Shown: piece after piece, positions 57,431 to 64,000 of the stretch
Layout of the letters: each line of letters opens with the position of its first letter
How positions within the stretch are numbered: position 1 is the stretch's first letter
DNA from: Paraburkholderia eburnea
Lineage (GTDB): Bacteria; Pseudomonadota; Gammaproteobacteria; Burkholderiales; Burkholderiaceae
NCBI RefSeq assembly: GCF_002917095.1
Contig: NZ_PQGA01000017.1
Coordinates: forward strand, 1 to 64,000
Direction: 5' to 3'
DNA: 64,000 nt
Notes under the pieces: generated by a model
The model's input: the letters and a program-made list of their open reading frames with translations, nothing else
Database searches by the model: none
What the model was told of the DNA's origin: nothing
Made by a program: the position numbers and the translations under genes

Positions 57431-57458
57431 AAAGACGGCGTGCCAGGCGCGCCGTCTT
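57431..57458 (-). terminator. Terminator after the 24-residue membrane protein gene
   Basis: AAGACGGCG (57432-57440) pairs with CGCCGTCTT (57450-57458) around a nine-base loop. On the leftward strand it lies 8 bases after the small gene's stop and is followed by TTTG. It probably ends the two-gene membrane protein operon. Confidence 0.6.
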
Positions 57459-57466
57459 CGATGAGA

Positions 57467-57541
57467 TCAATGCCAGAACAAGGCGATCAGAATGATGATT
57501 GGAATCGGCACGCCAATCAGATAGAGAAGAATCGAGCGCAT
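57467..57541 (-). CDS. 24-residue hydrophobic membrane peptide
   Basis: A very short gene with ATG, 24 codons and TGA, preceded by a GGAGA site at good spacing. The peptide starts MRSILLYLIGVPIPIIIL and is almost wholly hydrophobic, with a single transmembrane helix. It lies 21 bp after the larger membrane protein gene and before a terminator hairpin, so the two are likely co-expressed. Similar tiny membrane proteins occur in Burkholderiales by my recollection. Function unknown. Confidence 0.7.
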   Translation of the reverse strand: MRSILLYLIGVPIPIIILIALFWH

Positions 57542-57562
57542 GTCAGTCTCCAGGGGAAATGA

Positions 57563-58495
57563 TCAGAATTCGCGCAGGCGGCCGCCCACGGTCGCCATGT
57601 AGCTGGCGGCGAACGCACCGATCAGCAGCGAAACGAACAGCCAGAGCGTGGCGTGGATGGTGGCCTTGCGGGCCTCGTCGGCGGCGGCGCGCGCAGCGGT
57701 GTCGAGTGCGTTCATCTTGTCCTGCAGGCGCGTGTACGTCGTCGTGACGCGCGCCTGGGCATCGGCGGCCGAGAGGCCCGTTTGCCGGGCGACGGCCTGC
57801 GAGACGTAATGCGCATCTTCGGTTGAGAGTGCGCTGCCCGAGGGCAGGCTGTTGAGGAAGATGCGGGCGATTTCCTGCTTCTGCGCGACGCTCGCGAGCG
57901 CCTGCTCGGGGCGCGTTTGCACCTGCGCGGCCGCGCCGTCGACGGGGCGCAGCATGCCGTCGATCAGATAGCCCATGGGCCAGGTCTGCCACGCCGTCTG
58001 GGCATTGCCGCGATCGACGCCGCCCAGGCCCGCCGCCGTATGGACGCCGCTTTCGGCGGCAGCCACCGCCGCGGTACGCCCGACTCCCGATGCCGCCGAA
58101 GCGAGCAGGCCGGCCATCAGGAGCGTCGCCAGCGCCCACGCGAGAAAGCCGTGCGCCGTGTCGCGGAAATGGGTTTCATCGCCGCTGATGTCCGGCCAGT
58201 GGCGGCGCAGACGCCCAGCCAGATAGCCGCCCAGGCCCGAGGCCATGATCTGCGACACGACGATCCAGATTACGACCGCCGCGCCAAAGGTCTTGGCGTG
58301 CGCGCCGCTGCCCGGCCACGGCGAGAGCGATGAGAGTCCGAGTCCTGTGCCGAGAGTGAGGAGGATCAGCGAGAACGCGGCCATACCGACAGCCCCCGCG
58401 AGTATCGCCCCCCAGGAAACGGCCTCTCGCGGCCTGACGTGCTGCGTTGCCACAAGCGGTGTTGCCACCCCCGCGCCCAGTTCAGTGTGATTCAT
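57563..58495 (-). CDS. Conserved membrane protein (YrzE/PhnA-like annotation group)
   Basis: A 310-residue inner-membrane protein. Hydrophobic segments lie near 28-55 (WGAILAGAVGMAAFSLILL), 70-95, 115-140 and 285-305; between them is a soluble, Ala/Gln-rich region. It ends in ATVGGRLREF, a conserved tail of a widespread proteobacterial family that databases label hypothetical or PhnA-like. No catalytic motif is visible. It forms a two-gene unit with the 24-residue membrane peptide. Confidence 0.75.
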   Translation of the reverse strand: MNHTELGAGVATPLVATQHVRPREAVSWGAILAGAVGMAAFSLILLTLGTGLGLSSLSPWPGSGAHAKTFGAAVVIWIVVSQIMASGLGGYLAGRLRRHWPDISGDETHFRDTAHGFLAWALATLLMAGLLASAASGVGRTAAVAAAESGVHTAAGLGGVDRGNAQTAWQTWPMGYLIDGMLRPVDGAAAQVQTRPEQALASVAQKQEIARIFLNSLPSGSALSTEDAHYVSQAVARQTGLSAADAQARVTTTYTRLQDKMNALDTAARAAADEARKATIHATLWLFVSLLIGAFAASYMATVGGRLREF

Positions 58496-58637
58496 GGGGT
58501 TCCTCCTCCGGTTGTTGACGGCGCGTTGCGCTGTGTCTTGCGGGCAGCGCCGCGCCGATGGGGAGTGTCTGAGCAGAAACCGTGCCGTGGCCGGATTTGC
58601 GCGGGCCTATGCGTGCGCGCGCGGGCGTCGGTGCGCA

Positions 58638-58657
58638 GTTTAAAAGGCGTTTTAAAC
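58638..58657. promoter_or_regulatory. Perfect 8-bp-arm palindrome, candidate operator
   Basis: GTTTAAAA (58638-58645) and TTTTAAAC (58650-58657) are exact inverted copies around GGCG, and a further related atttaaaac string follows at about 58663. The site lies in the divergent region between the membrane protein operon and the broken acyltransferase gene, in DNA much richer in A+T than its surroundings. No regulator can be assigned. Confidence 0.45.
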
Positions 58658-58793
58658 CAGCGATTTAAAACAGATGCAACACCCCCTTATCGGTTGTTCT
58701 TTTCACGCGACAGCCTTGATTTAACTGAAATAGATCGATGCTATAGTCCGGTCCGCGTTGCTACGGGGAAATCAACAAACATACGATAAAAGC

Positions 58794-59826
58794 GTGCATA
58801 AAAATAACTTCAACGTTTTGCGGCTGCTATTCGCGGTCGGGGTGATCTTTTCTCATTCGTTTGAGTTGCTGCGCCATCCGGATCCGCTTGAGGGCCTGTC
58901 GGCGGGGATGTCCGTGGGCACGCTCGGCGTATGCGGTTTCTTTCTGCTCAGCGGCTATCTGACCGCGCAAAGCTGGTCGCACGAACCGCGCGCTCGCGTT
59001 CCTGAAGAAGCGCGCCTTGCGGCTCTATCCGGCGTTTATCGTCGCTTCGGTGCTTTCGGTATTCGTGGTCGGGCCTTTGGGCGCGAGTACCGCACAGTAT
59101 TTCAGTGACTGGTCGGCGCATAAATTCTTCGCCGATCTCGTGGGGCTGCGCCAGCCGCGCACGCCCGACGTATTCGCGAATTCGCCGGTGCCGTCGGTCA
59201 ACGGTTCGATGTGGACGATTACGTTCGAACTGCGCTGTTATCTGCTGATGACCGTGCTCGGTTTATGCGGCGTGATGAAGCGGCGCTGGGCGATTCTTGT
59301 ACTCGCGCTGGCCGTCAACGTGGCCGCGATCGCCGGTGCGCCCGAGCATCGCGGCGAGCAGGGCGACGCGCTATTCGGCGTATCGGGTTTCATGCTGTGG
59401 TTCGCGTCGCTCTATCTGGCGGGTGTGTGCTTCTACCTGTTCCGCGAGCGCTTGCGGTTGCGCGGTCGCTTCGCCGTGTTCGCGCTGATCGGCTTTTGCG
59501 CGGCCCTGTTCGCGCCGGGGGCCGTCATGCGCGCGGCCACCGTGACGCTGGGAGCCTATGCCCTCTTTTACATCGGCCAGCGCCAGTCGCCGTTGCTCGC
59601 GAAGCTGCGCACGAGTGACGATCTTTCTTATGGGCTTTATCTCTACGGCTGGCCCGTTACGCAATTGCTCGCGCTCTGGTTGCCGTCGATCGCACCGCTC
59701 GCGCTGTTTGCCTGTGTGACGGCGATTTGCGTGCCGCTCGCCTATGCGAGCTGGCGCGGCGTGGAATCGCCGGCGCTGCGCCTGAAGCGCGCCCGCCCGT
59801 CCCGGGGCCGTCCCGTCGCCGCCTGA
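58794..59826 (+). pseudogene. Frameshifted acyltransferase family 3 gene
   Basis: Encodes a membrane O-acyltransferase of the AT3 (OafA/NodX-like) family, of the kind that acetylates surface polysaccharides, but in two frames. The first frame from the GTG at 58794 gives NNFNVLRLLFAVGVIFSHSF and GFFLLSGYLTAQSW, the conserved N-terminal block with its histidine. Near 58975-58985 the family similarity jumps by +1 into the frame reading NRALAFLKKRALRLYPAF, which continues to 59826. Joined, the product would be about 343 residues, normal for AT3. One extra base near 58977-58980 explains it. A sequencing error is possible; otherwise the gene is inactive. Confidence 0.8.
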
Positions 59827-59888
59827 ATGCGGTAGTCTGGCGGACGTCGCCAACTGCCGCCTGGTTGGCATTGCAGGGAGGTCGCAAG

Positions 59889-60545
59889 ATGTCGCTCGCG
59901 CTCTACGGTCATCCTTTCTCCTCGTACACGCAGAAGGTGCTGATCGCGCTGTACGAGAACGCCACGCCATTTGAATTTCGCGTCATCGGGCCGGATTCGC
60001 CGCACGCGGCGGACTGGCTTCGACGCTGGCCGCTGCGTAAATTCCCGCTGCTGGTGGACGGCGCGCGCGATGTGGCCGAGACCAGCATCATCATCGAATA
60101 TCTTCAGCTCACGCATCCCGGACCCGTGCGCCTGTTGCCCGCCGACCCCATGGCGGCGCTCGATGTGCGCTTTCTTGACCGTTTCTTCGATCTGCATGTG
60201 ATGACGCCGGTACAGCGCGCTGTCGATGGTGCGTTATCCGGCGACGCCGCGAGGCGTGCCGAAGGCGAGATCTACGCGGCACAGAAGCTCGATCTGGCGT
60301 ATGCCTGGCTGGACGCGCAGTTGGCCCGCCGGACATGGGCCGCGGGCGAAGACTTCACGCTGGCGGATTGCGCGGCGGCGCCCTCGCTGTTCTATGCGGA
60401 CTGGACGCATCGCATCCCGGTTGAGTTAGCCACGCTGCGCGCTTATCGCGAGCGATTGCTGACGCGGCCGTCATTTGCGCGTGCGGTGGAGGAGGCGAGG
60501 CCGTATCGGCCGCTCTTTCCGCTTGGCGCGCCGGAGCGCGATTGA
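59889..60545 (+). CDS. Glutathione S-transferase family protein
   Basis: A 218-residue cytosolic protein with a thioredoxin-like N-terminal domain (LYGHPFSSYTQKVLIALYEN, cis-proline region KFPLLVDG, then AETSIIIEYL) and a helical C-terminal domain with the TLADCAAAPSLFYADW motif. A serine in the PFSSYT segment is the likely catalytic residue. The ATG follows a GGGAGG site. It lies 62 bp after the broken acyltransferase gene. Substrate unknown. Confidence 0.92.
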   Translation: MSLALYGHPFSSYTQKVLIALYENATPFEFRVIGPDSPHAADWLRRWPLRKFPLLVDGARDVAETSIIIEYLQLTHPGPVRLLPADPMAALDVRFLDRFFDLHVMTPVQRAVDGALSGDAARRAEGEIYAAQKLDLAYAWLDAQLARRTWAAGEDFTLADCAAAPSLFYADWTHRIPVELATLRAYRERLLTRPSFARAVEEARPYRPLFPLGAPERD

Positions 60546-60757
60546 CGGGCGAAGGCGGGAAGCACGCTGCGGGTTAACTAACCTTTGGCGTCCACTTTAT
60601 CGTCAGCGTGCAGTTTCGCGCGGCGCCAACGCAGCGCGGGGAATAATGGCAGACAATTCGAAGCTGCCGAATTCGCCGAAGCGACACATTGCCTGAGCGA
60701 GGCCAATGTGTGCAAGCGCGGTGGTAGCACTCCAACTCTTCGACAGGGATGGCTTGC

Positions 60758-62347
60758 ATGGACGCGATCAAGACGCTGCTCGAAGCCCAGCCTCTGCTGA
60801 CTCTCTTCGTGACGGTGGCGCTCGGCTACGTCGTGGGCGAACTGAATATCAAGGGCGTGTCGCTCGGGTCCGGCGCGGTGCTGTTCGTGGGTCTCGCGAT
60901 AGGCGGATGGGCGCCGAAGTCGGCGCCGCCCGCCATGCTCGGCACGCTCGGTCTGCTGCTGTTTCTGTATGGAATCGGCATTCAGTATGGCGAGCAGTTC
61001 TTCAAGGGGCTGACCAGTGCCAACGGACTCAAGGCCAACGCGGCGGCGATCGTGGGTGTGATCGGCGCGGGCTTTGTCTCCATCGCGCTGATTCCGTTGT
61101 TCGGCGTGAAGCTCGATCAGGCGCTGGGGATGTTCGCGGGCTCCGGCACCAGCACCGCGAGCCTGCAAGCCGCGGTGGCCGCATTGAAAAGCGACGGCGC
61201 GGCGGTGGGCTATAGCGTTTCGTATCCGTTTGGCGTCGCCGGTCCCATTCTGTTTCTGTATGCGCTGGGCGCCGTGCTGAAACCCAGAATCGAGCGGCCG
61301 TCGCCGAAACTGATCGAGACCGCCGAGATCGCGCTCAGGAATGCGGATCTCGTCGGCCTGACCCTGGCGGATCTCATCAAGCGATTGCCGCAGGGCGTGT
61401 TCATCGCGGCCGTGCGCCGCGCTCACCACAATCAGACGCCGTTGGCCGACCTGGTCCTGCAGCCCGACGACGTGTTGCTGGCGACCTCGACCGATCCGGC
61501 CTTGTTGCGCGACGCCACCGCGCTATGCGGGGAATTGCAGCCGGGGCGCATGACGAACCATCGCGAGGATCTGGCCTATATGCGCGTGTTCGCGTCGAGC
61601 CGGCGGGTGGTCGGGCGCGCGCTGCGCGACTTGCGCCTTCCCGATGGGGTGGCGTGTTCGATCGCGCATGTGCGCCGGGGCGACGTCGATATGATGCCGG
61701 GCCAGGAATTGATCCTCGAATTCGGCGACCGGGTGGGCTTGCTGGTCAATCAGGTCCATCAGAAGACGATGCGTGCGTTCTTCGGCGATTCGATTAAAGG
61801 GACTGCGGAACTGGGGTTTATTTCGATCGGTGTCGGCGCGGCGCTCGGGTTGATCGCGGGGGTGATTCCGGTGCCGATTCCCGGTGTCGGCAGGCTGACG
61901 CTGGGCCTCGCGGCACTCCTGCTGGTCGCGCTGTGTCTTGGCCGCTTGCGGCGCTTCGGGCCGTTCGTCTGGACGATGCCGCTCACCGCGAATCTGGTGT
62001 TGCGCAACTTCGGCCTGACGATCTTTCTGGCCCAGGTAGGGATGGCGTCCGGGCCCAAATTCTTCGCGACGGTCGGCACGACGGGCATGTCGTTTCTGCT
62101 CTATGGCGTGGTCATCGTGCTTGCGTTGGTGGTTATCACGGCGGCGTGCTGCCTGTGGATCTTCCGCTTGCCCTTCGACGTGACGATGGGCGTGATCAGC
62201 GGCGCGACCGGCAACCCGGCGATACTGGCGTTTGCTAACCGCGTGGCGCCGACCGACCTGCCAGACGTGGGTTATGCGATGATTTTCCCTTCAATGACTA
62301 TCGTGAAGATTCTCTTTGTGCAGATCGTCGTCGCGTTGATGGGGTGA
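60758..62347 (+). CDS. AspT/YbjL-type putative transporter
   Basis: A 529-residue membrane protein of the aspartate:alanine antiporter-like family. Two halves of five to six transmembrane helices each, both with the Gly-rich duplication signature (MFAGSGTSTASLQAAV near 125-140 and GVISGATGNPAILAFAN near 475-491), flank a cytoplasmic region (about 195-355) with two TrkA-C (RCK_C) domains. The substrate is uncertain: dicarboxylate/amino acid exchange is the family precedent. The start with an AGGGA site at 60758 is preferred to the ATG three codons earlier. A hydroxyacid dehydrogenase gene follows after 47 bp. Confidence 0.88.
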   Translation: MDAIKTLLEAQPLLTLFVTVALGYVVGELNIKGVSLGSGAVLFVGLAIGGWAPKSAPPAMLGTLGLLLFLYGIGIQYGEQFFKGLTSANGLKANAAAIVGVIGAGFVSIALIPLFGVKLDQALGMFAGSGTSTASLQAAVAALKSDGAAVGYSVSYPFGVAGPILFLYALGAVLKPRIERPSPKLIETAEIALRNADLVGLTLADLIKRLPQGVFIAAVRRAHHNQTPLADLVLQPDDVLLATSTDPALLRDATALCGELQPGRMTNHREDLAYMRVFASSRRVVGRALRDLRLPDGVACSIAHVRRGDVDMMPGQELILEFGDRVGLLVNQVHQKTMRAFFGDSIKGTAELGFISIGVGAALGLIAGVIPVPIPGVGRLTLGLAALLLVALCLGRLRRFGPFVWTMPLTANLVLRNFGLTIFLAQVGMASGPKFFATVGTTGMSFLLYGVVIVLALVVITAACCLWIFRLPFDVTMGVISGATGNPAILAFANRVAPTDLPDVGYAMIFPSMTIVKILFVQIVVALMG

Positions 62348-62394
62348 GCGGTTGCGGCGGCGCGCAGTATCGAACCCGTATCCGGAGAAAGCAG

Positions 62395-63390
62395 ATGGAA
62401 TTAGCCGTATTCAGTGCAAAGCCCTATGATCGCCAGTTTCTCGATGCGGCAAATGCGGATCATGGGCATCGGCTGCGGTATCTGGATGATCCGCTTGATG
62501 AGGATACCGTAGGACTTGCGGCGGGTTATCGCGGCGTCTGCATCTTCGTCAACGACAAGGCCGACGCCGGCATCCTTGAAGCGCTGGCGCGCGGCGGCAC
62601 GCAACTGGTGGCGTTGCGCTGCACCGGTTTCAATAATGTCGACCTGAAGGCGGCCGCGAAACTGGGTATCAAGGTGGTGCGCGTGGTCGATTACTCGCCC
62701 AATTCGGTCGCCGAGCATGCCGTGGCGTTGCTGATGGCGATCAACCGCAAGGTCCACCGGGCGTATAACCGCACGCGCGATTTCAATTTCGCGCTCGACG
62801 GTTTGATGGGCTTCGATCTGTGTGGCAAGACCGTCGCGGTGATCGGCACCGGCAAGATTGGCCGCGCGTTTACGCGCATCATGGTGGGTTTCGGTTGCGA
62901 TGTGATTGGCTACGATGCGTATCCGTCGCCGGAATTCGAAGCGCTGGGCGGCCGCTACGCGACGGATGGAGCGATCGGCATGAACGCCGACATTGTGTCG
63001 CTGCATTGCCCGCTGACGCCGCAGACCTACCATGTCATCAACGCCGATACGCTCGCGCGCGCGAAGCGTGGCGCACTGCTCATCAACACGAGCCGCGGCG
63101 GCCTGGTCGACACGGAGGCCGTGATTGGTGCGCTCAAGAGCGGGCAACTGGGTGGCCTCGCGATCGACGTGTACGAGCAGGAAGCCGATGTCTTCTTTCG
63201 CGATCTCTCGGGCACGATCGTCGACGACGATGTGTTGCAGCGATTGATGACGTTTCCCAATGTGATCGTGACGGGGCATCAGGCGTTCATGACGCGCGAG
63301 GCCGTATCGACCATCTGCGAGACGACGATGCGCAGCATCACGGAATTTGAAACCGGGCAGCCGTTGACTAACCAGATTAGCGTTGAATGA
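62395..63390 (+). CDS. ldhA: D-2-hydroxyacid dehydrogenase, LdhA type (D-lactate dehydrogenase)
   Basis: Reduces pyruvate to D-lactate with NADH. The 331-residue protein has the NAD motif GTGKIG at 151-156 and the catalytic trio R234, E263 and H295, each one residue from its place in E. coli LdhA. The GGAGA site supports the ATG. Close spacing to the AspT-like gene suggests co-transcription, perhaps linking acid exchange with lactate formation; that link is inferred. Confidence 0.92.
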   Translation: MELAVFSAKPYDRQFLDAANADHGHRLRYLDDPLDEDTVGLAAGYRGVCIFVNDKADAGILEALARGGTQLVALRCTGFNNVDLKAAAKLGIKVVRVVDYSPNSVAEHAVALLMAINRKVHRAYNRTRDFNFALDGLMGFDLCGKTVAVIGTGKIGRAFTRIMVGFGCDVIGYDAYPSPEFEALGGRYATDGAIGMNADIVSLHCPLTPQTYHVINADTLARAKRGALLINTSRGGLVDTEAVIGALKSGQLGGLAIDVYEQEADVFFRDLSGTIVDDDVLQRLMTFPNVIVTGHQAFMTREAVSTICETTMRSITEFETGQPLTNQISVE

Positions 63391-63399
63391 GCGCGGCGC

Positions 63400-63795
63400 T
63401 TAACCGAAGAGCCGCGTCCACGCGCTGCGTAGTCGCCGCGCGCGGTCTTCGAGGAGAAAGGACGCGGCCAGCGTGATCAGCCCCGAAATCGTGCCGGTGA
63501 GGATCGCTTCCGGAAAGGCGTAGTGACTTGGGTGGGACCAGGCGTCGCCGATTGCCGTCAGCGCGCCCATCACGAGCGCGTTGCCGTAGCGGTTCGAATA
63601 GAGATTCGCCAGCGGCGTGAAGGTGAGCAGCACAGCGAGCAGGCCGGTGAAGAGGCCCGTCTTGAACGCCAGCGTCCAGTGCCCAAGGCTCATGATGTTG
63701 CCCCAACTGCCGGGCATGCAGGTCATGCAGGCGCTGGCGGGCTGCCAGAAACGCTGCACGAACAGGCGGATACGGCGCTTCCAGTCGGTGGGCAT
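63400..63795 (-). CDS. Hypothetical small membrane protein
   Basis: A 131-residue protein with three or so hydrophobic segments (about 40-65, 72-88 and 100-117), a Cys-containing stretch ACMTCMPGSWGNIMS near 28-42, and a basic C-terminus. It was started at the ATG opening MPTDWKRR; the frame continues upstream but looks non-coding. I recognise no family name, though similar small membrane proteins occur in Burkholderia. It converges on ldhA with only 9 bp between stops. No terminator is visible. Confidence 0.65.
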   Translation of the reverse strand: MPTDWKRRIRLFVQRFWQPASACMTCMPGSWGNIMSLGHWTLAFKTGLFTGLLAVLLTFTPLANLYSNRYGNALVMGALTAIGDAWSHPSHYAFPEAILTGTISGLITLAASFLLEDRARRLRSAWTRLFG

Positions 63796-64000
63796 CGACG
63801 AGGGTTCCGGGGGCGGGCCTGAGGGGCAGGCGTTCGCTTGTTCGGAACATGCTACACCACGCTTGTTCTGCGTTCTGCTGGAAGCCGAGTTCGGCCCACC
63901 GCCCATACGACCGCATATATCCGCGCGCGACCCATTGCGGCAAGCCAGGCGGTGTGCCCGCGAACGGGGCCGCAATAATGCGCGTTTGCCTGGCACAAAC

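Noticed and set aside
63796..64000. Possible gene start at the right edge (ATG near 63978)
   Set aside because: Only about seven codons remain and no ribosome-binding site is visible, so nothing can be supported.

Overview
The window is GC-rich chromosomal DNA of a beta-proteobacterium, most likely Burkholderiaceae (Paraburkholderia/Caballeronia/Burkholderia type). This rests on codon usage, the DUF4148 protein, the NodT-EmrB-EmrA pump layout, the PQQ/glucose dehydrogenase set, and a dispersed repeat at the left edge of a kind I remember from these genomes. The genus call is an inference. I saw no rRNA, tRNA, CRISPR array, prophage or complete insertion sequence.

Region 1 (about 0.4-28.6 kb) is a nearly complete glycine betaine catabolic supercluster. 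An ABC importer (21.9-25.0 kb) brings betaine in. GbcAB demethylates it to dimethylglycine, and DgcAB with its own ETF pair converts that to sarcosine. The four-subunit sarcosine oxidase SoxBDAG yields glycine plus methylene-tetrahydrofolate or formaldehyde. Formaldehyde is oxidised by FdhA, glycine is turned into serine by GlyA, serine becomes pyruvate through SdaA, and PurU releases formate from formyl-tetrahydrofolate. A FolB-like protein ends the sox operon. Two GbdR/SouR-type regulators and a third, more divergent GATase1-AraC regulator lie among these genes. Two conserved but unexplained proteins, a degenerate M19 dipeptidase-like protein and a V4R-domain protein, sit just before dgcA.

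Region 2 (28.8-36.1 kb) holds a secreted hypothetical protein and a leftward four-gene signalling operon: a large CHASE3/GAF hybrid histidine kinase with three receiver domains, CheR, a receiver-less CheB and a receiver-histidine kinase. No chemoreceptor, CheA or CheW is present.

Region 3 (36.4-42.6 kb) has a CHAD-domain protein, a tripartite EmrAB-NodT-type efflux pump (leftward) and two small low-complexity proteins.

Region 4 (42.8-54.8 kb) is a periplasmic glucose oxidation block. It contains pqqA-B-C-D-E followed by an S9 peptidase, an HTH-citrate synthase fusion, a DUF4148 protein, a porin, the PQQ glucose dehydrogenase gcd and a TetR regulator.

Region 5 (54.9-64 kb) is a mixed set: an NDH-2-like flavoprotein, a LysR regulator, a membrane protein with a 24-residue companion, a frameshifted acyltransferase-3 gene, a glutathione transferase, an AspT/YbjL-type transporter, an LdhA-type dehydrogenase and a small membrane protein. 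The last 205 bases show nothing I can support.
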